Assembly: GCF_019059575.1 (NCBI RefSeq)
Contig: NW_024882934.1
Coordinates: 101,518 to 165,517, forward strand
DNA from: Amphibalanus amphitrite
Taxonomy: Eukaryota; Arthropoda; Thecostraca; Balanomorpha; Balanidae
DNA: 64,000 nt
Direction: 5' to 3'
Shown: piece by piece, positions 44,480 through 55,575 of the stretch
Layout of the letters: every line of letters starts with the position of its first letter
Position numbering within the stretch: the first letter of the stretch is position 1
Made by a program: the position numbers and the translations under genes
Notes under the pieces: model-generated
Databases searched by the model: none
The model's input: only the letters and a program-made list of their open reading frames with translations
Told to the model about the DNA's origin: nothing

Positions 44480-46810
44480 TTGACTCGCTCCTCGGCTTAC
44501 AGCTACCGTCGAGCCGACTTCGACGGCCTGCGCCAGGCTCTGAGCGTCACGCCGTGGAACTTGTTGGACGATATCGAGGTCGATGAAGCTGTATGTATGT
44601 TTTATACTTTAGTTGAGGCAGCTGTGCGCGACCATGTACCTATTGTAACGCTGAAGAAGCGCTTTCCACCGTGGTTCACAGAGGATGTTAGACGTGCGCT
44701 GCGTACAAAGCAGGCGTCTTTTGAGCGCATGAAACGTCAGCCAAACGATGAGCGAGTTTGAGTTAGGACGCTTTTTGTCCAGAACAGGGCGACATTTAAG
44801 CGTTTGTCCAGCCAAAGCTACACCGAGTACCTGAAGGGTGTTATTGGTGATTTTGCTTCCAACCCTAAGCGGTTCTGGTCGTTTTTAAAATGTTTTAAAC
44901 AATCAAAGAATTTCCCAGTCTTAGTCAGTGGCGGTGTGGAGATTAGCGATGATGTTCAGAAGGCAGACTTACTCAATCGTACTTTCGCTCGGCGAAGTTT
45001 ACTGACCCCGGTGTGCCTTTCTTTCCCGATGTGCCCTTTACTATCGATGCGACTTTATCTAATTTTCATGTATCTGAAGACGTAGTGCGACGACTGTTAC
45101 AGGAGCTAGTCGCCAGTAAGGCCTGCGGTCCTGATGGGTTAAGTGCCCGTATTCTTCGCGAGTGTGCGGGTGAACTGGCCGTTCCACTGTGCAAAATTTT
45201 CCGCAGCTCCGTCCGTAAAGGCGTGTTCCCAGAACAATGGGCTGAGGCAAATGTAGTGCCCATATTCAAGAAGGGCAGTCGTAAAAATCCTGCGAACTAC
45301 CGATCAATTTCTTTACTGCCCCTATGTGCCAAAGTTTTTGACAAAATAGTCACTGACCAACTGTTCGAACATGCCAAACCGTACCTACATCTCACCACAC
45401 CAACACGGTTTTATACACCATAGATCATGCGCGTCAAACTTGGCAAGTTTTTTGGCATACGGCTGGATGGCTATCCAAGAAAAAAACCAACTAGATGCCA
45501 TCTATACCGATTTTTCCAGCGCATTCCAGAGTGTGAATCATCGCTTGTTACTTCACAAGCTGCGTCATATGTATGGATTAGAGGGAAATGCGCTAAAATG
45601 GCTTGCATCATACCTCGGGAGACGGAAGCAAAGGGTTGTGCTGAAAGGAAGGGTGTCCGGCTGGGTTCCCGTGACATCAGGAACACCAGAGGGAGGACAC
45701 CTTTCGCCTTTGCTTTTTGCTCTTTTCGTAAACGACCTGCCCTGTGTAGTTTCAACAAACTGTTTGATGTTCTGTGATGACGTGAAAATTTTTCACAGGA
45801 TTTCCTCCTCAAAAGACGCCATCACTTTGCAAAAAGACATTGATGCTGTTGCGCGCTGGGCTGCTGACTGGAGACTTCAACTAAATGCTACGAAATGCAA
45901 ATCTTTCAAAATTACTCTGAAAAGAAAAGTCATTTGCACAGAATATAACATTAACGGAGTAGCACTCGAAAATGTGACCTCAATCAAGGACCAAGGAGTC
46001 ACATTGGACCAAAAACTCACATTTGAGACTCATGTCAATGCCACTGTGTCAAAGGCAAATCAGGCTCTTGGGCTACTCATACGCACTCTCCAGTCAGCGT
46101 CACAGCGCTGCAACTTCAACAGGCATTCTGCCCTAGCTACCTTTAACGCTAACGTTCGGCCAATTTTAGAATATTGTTCGGTTATCTGGGCTGGAGCAGC
46201 AAAAACTCATCTGGTACGCGTTGAGAGGGTTCAGCACAAGTTCCTGATCTGGCTAGCAAACCACACGAACCCCCGCTGTCCGTCTCTCGAGTATAATCAG
46301 TTGCTAACTTTTTACGAAGTCCGGCCGCTGAGTGCTAGACGAGTTCAGTGTGATGTGCTGTTTTTAGCGAAACTTTTTAGAGGACTCATCTCATCATCTT
46401 ACTTATTAGAATGTTTTAATGTGCATGTTCCACCAAGACACACTAGAGCTGCATCTTTTACTCTGTTTAGTATGCCTCATAGTCGTGTAAATGCTACACT
46501 GACTAGTCTTTTTGTACGTGTACCGCGTGTCGTAAACGAACTTATCGCCTGGAATCCCTCAGTGGACATATTTACAGACCCAATGGGAAAGCTGAAGAGG
46601 GAAGCAGCAAAATTTTCGTCAACTTTGGAAGTCTGCACTTAGCTTTAGCTTGTGTCACTTAGTACCTGTATCCATGTGTATCCTGTGATGACTGCGTGTT
46701 CATGTCGTAGGTATTTATATGCATGCGCTGACTTCACCTGTCATTGGGTTTTTACCTGTTGGTGATCAATACATCATACAATCATACAATCATACAATCA
46801 AAAAAATAAA
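44480..46810 (+). mobile_element. 5'-truncated CR1-like LINE (RT domain and 3' end)
   Basis: Reverse transcriptase of the Jockey/CR1 superfamily without RNase H. Recognisable blocks include ACGPDGLSARIL, NYRSISLLP, HQHGFIHHRSCASNL, IYTDFSSAFQSVNH and, at the catalytic site, FCDD in place of the usual FADD. It ends with 3.5 copies of the 8-bp repeat ATCATACA (46773-46800) and AAAAAAATAAA; short 3' tandem repeats of 8 bp are usual for CR1. The endonuclease and ORF1 are missing. Within the remnant there is one stop near 44759 and two frame changes, near 44990 and 45390, so it is dead. The last 423 residues (45371-46642) are open. Confidence 0.88.
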
Positions 46811-46912
46811 TATGAAAATATCACCGTAAAAAACATGCTGCAAGATCAGTCGACCAATACCTACTGTTGTGATAAACGCATATTACACAATAGGTATAGG
46901 AACCGGGTTTAA

Positions 46913-47956
46913 AGGTAGTGTGCCAGCTTTCCTGGACCGTATGGAGTTAATGGCCCAGATAAGGAGAACCGGATTTTTAGAACTTATCCATACCTTCCAA
47001 ACTCATGGAAACGTCTTAAATTCTTCAAATTTTGAGTACCCCAGTGCGAAATTCGCCCCGACGGGTTGTCGGTCATACCCCAACCACATTTCACACCACT
47101 ATGAACAATAAATGCACACACTGAAATCGCTATTACCGATAGGCTCATCCAATCAAGTTTCGATAAACCCGTTCATCATCATCTCCCGCGGTTTCGAACA
47201 CGCCTGTTAGGTGGTGCGGTAGACCGCGCCCAAAGCCAGGGCCCCGGTAACGTGAGGTAGCCGAGTCGGGGCAGCGTGCGCTGACCCAAGCCGGGGCCGC
47301 GCGTCCTCCCGGTGTCATGTGATAGCCCGGGGCTGCCCGGGGATGCGGTAGACCGCGCCCAAAGCCGCGGCCCCGGCTTGGGTCAGCGCACGCTGCCCCG
47401 ACTCGGCTACCTCACGTTACCGGGGCCCTGGCTTTGGGCGCGGTGGTGGTGCGTCGGGCCGCGCGCTCTGACTTCGGCCAAGAAAAATGCGTCAGCTGAT
47501 CATTGTCATTTCTGCCACTTTCATGTGGTGAGATGGGGTCATAACTTCAGAGTCGGCTGTTTCATATCAATTATTTTACATAAAATAATATTTCAAACCA
47601 TAAATTAATGTTCGACAGCCAAATTAAAGAAACAATACCAATACAGGCTTACAGTTTAAATTCGACATTGTGTTGTCTACGATTAGACAGCTGATAACTC
47701 ATTCCCGTACGTCGTAACTCTATAATGACCTTTGCTTATTGTCACATGTGCGCCGCATTCACGATTGTTGCCGACGCCTGTTTGCAGGTCAGCCCACTAC
47801 AGTTGTGTTATACATATCGAAAAACCGATAAACTTTTAGGCGAAAAAGCACTATTTTAGGCCCATTTTTGATTTTTTTGGGATATTAGGTAAAAACAGAA
47901 GCTTCTTATCATAGGAAAAATAAAATGGGAAATCATTGGAAGGTGGCACACTACCT
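46913..47956. mobile_element. TTAA-flanked MITE B, copy 2 (1044 bp)
   Basis: Same ends (AGGTAGTGTGCCA and inverse) and same interior as 28070-28928, flanked by TTAA at 46909-46912 and 47957-47960. It is longer because a GC-rich foldback replaces a short segment at 47217-47443. Identity to copy 1 is high by eye, apart from small indels. Confidence 0.85.
47217..47443. repeat. GC-rich foldback nested in MITE B copy 2
   Basis: CGCGCCCAAAGCCAGGGCCC ... CAAGCCGGGGCCGCG at about 47226-47302 is exactly inverted at about 47366-47442, a perfect stem of about 77 bp around a 63-bp loop. GCGGTAGACCGCGCCCAAAG occurs at both 47217 and 47345 as a direct repeat. Copy 1 of the MITE has unrelated sequence (CTTCTGATGCTCGTCGAGG...) at this place. 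Confidence 0.85.
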
Positions 47957-47960
47957 TTAA

Positions 47961-49094
47961 CCAGCGCCGGGCCGGTGCTCTGAGATTCCGCGCCGGGAAC
48001 ACCCCCCCCCCCCCTTCTAACTCGGCTGCTGGGCCACGTAGCGACACGCGGTAAGCGGCAATCGAAAGAACGTCCAAAATAAGGACGGAAACACTTCAGT
48101 CATTTTTTGAGTCAGGTCAAAGGTCAGGTCACCAGAGGTCACCAAAGGTAAAATGTTGACTATTTCAACATTTTGGAAACTGCCAACGGCTATCTCAGGA
48201 ACCGATAGAGCTACAGCGCCGCGGAAAAGCGCATTCGATAGACCTTTTACAGACCTTGCTGACTAATGCTTTCAGATTTGACCTCAGGTCAACGGTTTAG
48301 CCTCCAGAGGGCAAAAACTCCAAAAATAGCCGTTTTTACGAAAAACGTTTTTTCGGCAATAACTTTTGACTCAAAAGAGCCATGAAATTACTTTTGCCAG
48401 CATCGTGTTCCTCTCGTCGAGACGCGTCGAATGAACTATAATTTGACCTTAAACGGTCAACTTGAAAATTTGACCTCAGGTCAAGGTCATGACCTGACCG
48501 GAAAAGCTCATGTTGCATATCAGTCGATCTGCAACGTCGAAACGAACACATCTAAGGCGTTTTCAGCGCTCTAGCACGCCTCTATCAGAAGTTATTAGCG
48601 AAAAACTGTTAGATTCTGTTCGTGACCTGAGATGACCTCGGGGACATAATGAGGGGCCACAGTTGCCATTTTCTGGTTCAGTGTGTCAATTTTACCTACA
48701 TCTAGATGTTTGAGAGTGTCTAGAATAGCGTTCGTGCAAAGACGCTTTTCAATTTTCTCCCATTGACTTATAATGGAGAGGCCGCAAAATTGACCTGACC
48801 TTAGGTCACCGATATTATAACTCCGAGATATACATTTTATAGATAATGTTGCTCTAATTAATCGCTGAAAGTTTCAAGGCAATCGTTCAGTCGTCGTAGC
48901 TATGACGAGCATTCTTATTTTTTCTGAGGTGAGTTTTCTGGTGACCTGACCTAAGGTGACCTGGGTCTGAAATTTTCACAACATGTGCGGAAAAGATGCA
49001 CGAACAGGTGTGCCAAAAACGGCGGCGCGATTGAGATATCTGCGAAAAACCGCAGGGGGGGGGGGTGTTCAAACATCCCCCGGCCCGGCGCGGG
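47961..49094. mobile_element. TTAA-flanked element D (1134 bp)
   Basis: Ends CCAGCGCCGGGCCGG and the inverse of CCGGCCCGGCGCGGG form 15-bp terminal inverted repeats with one mismatch, flanked by TTAA (47957-47960, shared with MITE B, and 49095-49098). GAACACCCCCCCCC is also present inverted near both ends. The interior has repeated AGGTCA-type sequence (GGTCAGGTCACC, GACCTCAGGTCAA). No transposase frame is visible. Fragments of the family lie at 44220-44465 and 49505-49690. Confidence 0.75.
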
Positions 49095-49225
49095 TTAAAA
49101 GTGCTTACTTTTGTACAATGGAGACGCAACTTTATTTCTGGTTTTGACTTGTACCTAATGGAAGGCCTAAGGGTCACAAAAATACAGCACCGTATGCTAG
49201 GCAATTGCTATAAGTATTTTGTCTA

Positions 49226-49484
49226 GTTCTTGCCATAGGCGCGAGAGCCGAGGGGCAGTCATGGGGACAGCTTGCCCCCACAACTGTGGGCCGTTGGGCG
49301 GTGCCCCCACAACTTTGAGACGGAATACCGCACTTCTTTGCAAATGTTTTCTTTTTTTGCTGAAAAGGCAAAGGGATGAAAAATAAGTGGCCCAAAACCG
49401 GTGAGAAAACTAGATTTGGGGGTACTCATAGGTTGATCTCTATTACGGTGTGCCCCCCAGTCTGAAAGTAGTTTCCGTGCCCCT
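49226..49484. mobile_element. Dispersed repeat C, copy 2
   Basis: Second copy of the repeat at 29040-29265, same orientation. It has an extra CCCCCACAACTGTGGGCCGT segment near its left end. Confidence 0.7.
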
Positions 49485-49504
49485 GGTTTTTGCCTTGTAA
49501 GTTG

Positions 49505-49690
49505 TAATCACTTAATTTTTCAAGGTAATCGTTCATTCAGTCTAGCTAAGGCAAGCATCTAGGGTGACCTGACGTGACATGGCTCACTTGACGTGACATG
49601 GTGGCCTGACCTTATATGACCTGGGGCTAAAAGTTCACCGCATGTGCGGAAATAATGCATGATAACGTATGTAAAAAAAACTGATAAACA
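49505..49690. repeat. Fragment of TTAA element D
   Basis: TTTTTCAAGGTAATCGTTCA ... CACCGCATGTGCGGAAATAA parallels about 48867-49010 of element D (GTTTCAAGGCAATCGTTCAG ... CACAACATGTGCGGAAAAGA). It has an internal duplication of TGACGTGACATGG. Confidence 0.65.
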
Positions 49691-52600
49691 CGGCAGACCA
49701 CAGCAGAGTCGAGCTGAGTTGCTTTCTGTCGTAAGATTCCTCATAAGCTCAAAAAGTATGCATTTGAATGGTTGTCTAACCAAACCATTTGCTGATCATG
49801 ATCGTCTGCATAAAACTTTCAAAATATCGAGGAAGTATGGAAGTGGTTTCAACATTGATCAGACTATGTGGCTCGACCTTTGAGTGGAACAATTTACTTG
49901 GCGTTATGTAAAAATTGGGCCAAATCTACCGTCCCCTGCTATTGCGCCTGTTAATCCCTAACGCAATAACAACACACCGATTCATCGATTTAACGCCTCT
50001 GCGCCGAGCGCCCCTTCCCGGGGGAAAACACCATCGTCAGCTTCATCGGCCATATCTCCCGTCGCGCACAATCCGTGCATCGGCAGCCCGTACCACCACC
50101 ACCTCGACGGGCTGTCCCCGGCACCGTCCGTCGGCCCCCGGGGAGCGGGGCGCAGCGCCAGCGGGCCGCGGGTGTCGGCACCAGCGACAGAGCGGCCGCC
50201 GGGGGCGCGGGAGCGGGGAGAGAGCCGGAGGGCGGCGGCCGACGGGCGTCCCCTGTCTGGAGAAGAGCGCGCCACCGCCGCCGCCGCCGCCGCCGCCGCC
50301 GTGGTCGTCCAGTCATCCGTCAGTCGGCCGATGGGTGTGCCTGCTGGTTTGTCCAACTGCCCGGACACGGAACGGGAACCGAACGGTACCGGTGAGTAGA
50401 CCCGCGCGGCGCAGGCTGCCCGGGAGGGGTGGCTAGGGTGAGATTGGTGAAATTAGATAGGGCAGTTGTATCGGATATGAGTTGGACGCGCCCGTGTCAC
50501 AAAATAAGATGTGACACGTAACCTATTACATGTGACCTCTAAGCATCGTAACGTTGATGGGATGGAAAATATTTCGGTTTTGGAAGAATTCAAATGGGCA
50601 GACAGCTCGAAGCTGGATACCCGTGATAACCAATTAAAGTTTTACCGGCTTAGGCAGTTGCTGCTGGCAGCAGTGGGTGGTGACGCTATTCGGATATGTC
50701 GAATTAAGTCGAACGAGATAGGTATGCCATTTACACAGCCCGGTCCCATAAATCTCAGCGATTTGCTCACCATCTTTATAGGTATAGGTTTTCTTTTATA
50801 TCTGGGTCTAGTTTTGAAAGCGTTTTGCATGCAATTTTGACAAAGTTATGCGCTATGTTTCCGCACAGAATTGGAAACCATGTTTCCGAAAAATAAGCTC
50901 ATTAAACTCATGGAAACTACAAAACTTTAAGAAAACCAGGAAATTGACAAACACTGCAGCGCATTTGCATCCATACATCGTTTTGATCTAATGGAAAATG
51001 TGAATACCTTTAAATACCGCCAGAGCTATGCAACTATTAGTTCACCGTTCTCAAAGCATGAATTGTATGTACAACAACATGCATCCAAAGCTGACTTAGG
51101 CATAACTATTGCATAACTTACTTAGCTTAACATAAGTTTCGTTCAACAATCATTTCTTGAAGAAAAAGCCTGGGGCGAATAATAAAGCTTGCTAGAATAT
51201 TCAACGAGTACTTGCTGCTTGGCTAATGCACTTTGCCTTGCAACCAAAGTTGAGTTGTGCGAATTGCAGCTCATCACCCACTTACTCTACTCAGTCGCTC
51301 TTCATCCAGATGCTCCACCGCCGCGCTCCCAAAACTCCCAAAGTTCTCACACGCTCCCTTCACCTGAGGAGCCGGACGGGGCCGCTAAAGCCGACCGGAG
51401 TGTAGAGACCGCGACGGGCGGGCCGGCGCTAGCACCGGAGACTTCACAACTGCAGTCGGCCGGAACTGGGCTGACGTCGGTCCGGGCTGGGGTTTCCGGA
51501 TGGTGCCTTAAGGGCAGTCCCCGGAGAGACGGTAGTCTGTGGGGAAAACAGCTGCGGCGTTCCCGATGTGTCCACAATGGTGGTCGGGTAGGGAAATCCA
51601 AAGGAGATGATTATCCAAAGGAGAAGGTATCGTGTTTTTTTTCAGAAATATGTCTGTCGCCATTGTAAGGGATAAAAAGAAAATTTGATATTGACGGTGA
51701 AGTCTTCGCAGTGTTTGAACGACTGAGGAACGCGAGAGAGATATAAAGTGACATTAGAAGAGGAGAGGTCAAATGGCGAAACATCAGTCAACGGTAGCAA
51801 GCAAGCCGTGTCGGGCTTATGCCGGATGCGCATAACTATTCTGAGGTCAGAAAAAATTAAAGGTCATTTGGAAAATGCAACACGTTCAGCATAATTAAAA
51901 GCATAAACACAAAAACTAAACTGTCATTAAAATCATAACATTGTACAGCCCTCGCTTAACTAGAGAAAGTGTTCTTGACAGAGCCAAACATAGAGCCTTC
52001 TTTATGTTTTCTGCATAGGTATATGCAAAACCTTGTCTTGGCATAAAATTTGCAGCGCCTTATTTGCATCAACTTTCCACACCGCTCAAAGGGATCCTTG
52101 GTAGTTATTATTCGCTGTCCCAAAATGACGTCAGAAAGATGTCATGTTTGCCCGATTCTGCAGAGGCCCCTCAAAATTACAAAAACATGCTGATCACGCA
52201 CATGGTATATGTTTGAATTTCACTTCCATGCACGGCATGCAATAGGACTTTATTCCACATATGCTTTTCTTGCTAGTTTTGTTTTTTGATGTATGCTTCA
52301 CTTAGTAAAAGAAGCGCAGTTTTATGTAGGAAACCCGAGCACATGTCAGAATAATGACCCTACTCTCATGCTTCTGAGCATAAATTACGAATCCAAAAGA
52401 AAACAATTTTACGACAAGCTTTGGGCATTTCGCCATCATCAGCTTATCATCAGCGTCAAAATACATATATCTGAAACCCTTCAAATTTTCCCGATCCGTC
52501 CCACTTTCCGACGTATATGTCTACCGTTCGATCGACATCCCTTCCTCAGGCGAACTTCCAAAGGGAGTTCCACCAGCCGCTCATCGCCATTTCGGCGCCC

Positions 52601-54500
52601 TCGGCAACCCCTCCGGACACGCAAAGTTTCTCCTCTCCGAGCGATCCATTACGGTCACTGTGACTCGCGAGAGAGAGGGCTGCATCACCCAGATGTGAGA
52701 CAAAACGGGACGGGACGCGGCGGACGGCGACGCGGCGGTGATGGCATAGGGTGGGGAATAGGTTGAGGGAGCGAGAGGGGTGAGTTGGGATGTGTCGGCG
52801 CTGGATGGGTTGCGTGAGCTTCTCCCAAGGCGGGAGTGTGGCTTTTAGTGGAGCAGGTTGACGCTCCTGGTAACCAGTTGGCATTAGCACCACAAATTGA
52901 ATAACAAGCTGGACTCAGGAGCTGTGTCTGGGTCCTCATCGTCTGGGCCTTGCTGATCAATGCTGAACAGGTGAGCAGAAATGGCAGCGATGACAGGAAT
53001 TTAGGGATTTTGAATTTAAATAAAAGAAGTATCGTCCATGTATCAGTGCGTTCCTGAGTCCTGTTCTATTTTCTACTTTGCGATAATTATCGTTTCATAC
53101 CTGGTTAAAAAAAGACGCAACATCAAGTCAGTCTGATACAGATTAACACATATCTATCACCCATGAAAAATCGGCAACTTCCTAAACCATCTCCACCCGT
53201 TCGGAAGCAGCGCCTCTGGGGCAGCGGTCGCTCGCTGATGACTGCCGGCCTACCGCCGCGAAGGGAGCCCGGCTGATGATCGGGTCGCAGAAAATCACCG
53301 CTCCCCGCTGTCATCAATCACCCCCTCTGCCGAAAGTTGGACGGCAAGCCTGCCCTATCGCCGGGCTTGCCGAGACGGCAGGCCAACTGGCTCGCCATGT
53401 GGGAAGGACTTATCCTGCGGTCGTTCCGTCTTCACGCACAACAGCGCAGCTTACTATATACGTAACGCTACTGCTGGTGATGGTAAAGTTATATGTCGAA
53501 AGACCTCCGGGCCTCACGCATCTCCCTAGCATTTACACAAATATTGAATGGAGTACAGTTATACTACTGCAGCTCAGTTATACGCCATAATATCCGAAAG
53601 TATGCGCACGTCTTTTACCAGAAATCGTTTTACTGATTTTTTTTTTCATTTCATAGTCATATGCCTCATCGTCAATACTATAAGTTCTGTGTATTTTTTA
53701 TTATTACAAGTAAGAAAGTTTTGAATAAACGTGCTGACGAAGCCAGAAACCACATCAAGCAGAGCTTGTTGCTCTGCAGTCTCATGATCAGAAAATTCCA
53801 GCTGATCCCCAAATCGTAGACCAACACATCAGAAGTTCCCTGTATAGAGCGCCGAGGTGATACGTTTCCGGGATCTCACCAAAAGAAGTAGGTATGCGAT
53901 GCTCCACCAAACGAGCAAAGGGACGGACAACACGACTCTGAGCGAAAAATTATAGTCACTTCTCCCGAACATTATATAGTTTGGATCATTGAAGCTGCGC
54001 TTGACAAACTCTCCAAGGAACAACTTTGAACTTTGAACTTAAGCTTAAGAATTGATGCCCTAATCATCAAACCTCCATCTCCATTCCTGTTGATGCTTTT
54101 ATCTCCAATTCAACTACTTCTCCAATCCTTCGGAATTATTTTCTTGGTGTTTAGCGACCACTCGTTCGCATCTGATGCGTTGGCTAGCCGACTGGCCGCC
54201 TGTATTGGTCGAGTGTGAAAGAACTGCGGCGGAAATCGCGCGCCACTTATGTCGCGTCGGCGAATGGCGCACCACGTTTGCCGCGGTGGCGGAGCAGAAG
54301 CGGGGGCGGCGCTGACTGCCGTCCAGCTGTCTCAGCCGTCAGAGGAACTTCTGAGACCACTTCGAGGGCCACTTCTGCGCGCGCTAACACCCAAACTGCT
54401 CGGCTCAGCGCCACGACGAGAGGAGCTTAGTGCTTGCGTCCTTTATTCCGTGAGACGATGGGGCTTCTGTAGGTAGAGTTGTGTTGTATTCGAGTACGTG
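49691..54500. other. Non-coding region with four GC-rich islands
   Basis: Islands lie at about 49985-50400 (with (GCC)9 at 50275-50301), 51300-51560, 53190-53420 and 54170-54460. Between them the DNA is AT-rich. Open frames across the islands are compositional and show no recognised domain. GGTACCG|GTGAGTAG at about 50396 resembles a splice donor, so a spliced leader exon in the first island cannot be excluded. Otherwise I see nothing. Confidence 0.35.
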
Positions 54501-54589
54501 TTAGGGTTCAAAATATGAGGTGTTTAGAAAGCCTTTATGAGTGTCGTGGAGATAAGCGTGGCTTTTACCGAACAATTTCAGATTAGTTA

Positions 54590-55575
54590 GCGTCAGCGTC
54601 AATTCCCTTTCCAGCGTCAATTTCATGAAAATAACAAACATGAGAGGCGCGCTTTTCTTACATATGCATCCAACCTTCTCCCTGATGCGAGCAAGCATAC
54701 GGTTCGGGACATCAGACATCAACATGTCTAGCTTCTATGGACTGATCTTGGACCAGGCAGATCGGACGTTCCTGGTCAGCGTGCGTTCAGGTTATCCTGG
54801 CGCCGTTTTGCTCACCTCTTACAGGACGATTGCCCAAATATTTTCTATCAGCGACAGGTCGGGGCTATTCACCGGCCATTTGTCCTTCTCCCAGAATGCT
54901 GGGAAGTTCGATCTGTATCAGTCCTTCGTCGTTCTAGCTCAATGAGCCGGGCGCCGACTTGTTGAAAGATGGCCCTGGACATGTTCAGCAGAAGTTTTCG
55001 GCTGGAAACGTGGCTTGTTGGGCTTCAGCTTTAGAGACATCCTCCGGTACCGATGGATTATCAATTTGAAGACTGGATGACTGTTGGCAATCAGCCTCCT
55101 TGCCAGTTTCCTTGTGGATAAGCCCGTCTTTAGCTCCGCACTTCGCGATGACGATCTGCGCTATACCCGGCTGGCGGAAGGCTTCCTGCCGCGACCTAGC
55201 TTGTTCCCAGGCGTCTATTCGCTTCTGTCGCGTGATAACCAGCGCCAAATCGTGCGACAACTCATGTCCAGTACCTCGGCGACCTGGCCGTGGGTCATAC
55301 CACCGGCAACCATGCCGACTGCCCCGCTGCGGGACGATTTGCTCTGCAGTTTCACCATCCTGGACACCTGGTCCGCGCGCGCTGGGTACTGCCCCGGAAG
55401 TGACCTCCGTACACCCCTTGACCGGTCAGGGTCACAAAAATTCGAAGGTCACGTGACTAGAATGTAGCCAATATGGTCTGGGAGCCAGTACCGGTGAAAT
55501 TATATTGATATTGCGCAGTAGAAAGCAAAACAAAGGTTGTGGGAGGGTGTGACATTAATTTGGGGACACCCTGTA
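54590..55575 (-). mobile_element. Decayed Tc1/mariner transposon
   Basis: On the minus strand, conceptual translations show a helix-turn-helix block (GMVAGGMTHGQVAEVLDMS then CRTIWRW) and, further on, WPVNSPDLSLIENIWAIV with the catalytic acidic residue of the third DDE/D motif, then a C-terminal WSKISP / LDMLMSDVPNRMLARI block. These are in different frames with stops, so the gene is dead. The 5' end carries ACAGGGTGTCCCC (55561-55574), a typical Tc1/mariner terminal sequence next to TA. The catalytic core between the HTH and the last motif is shortened. The other terminus was not identified. Confidence 0.85.

Noticed and set aside
49915-50436. 173-residue frame in a GC-rich island
   Set aside because: Compositional: (GCC)n and proline/arginine-rich, equally long frames on the other strand, no domain. 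A spliced leader exon remains possible but unsupported.
50511-50840. 109-residue frame with a hydrophobic C-terminal segment
   Set aside because: One possible membrane segment but no family, no splice or promoter context; length is within chance for this DNA.
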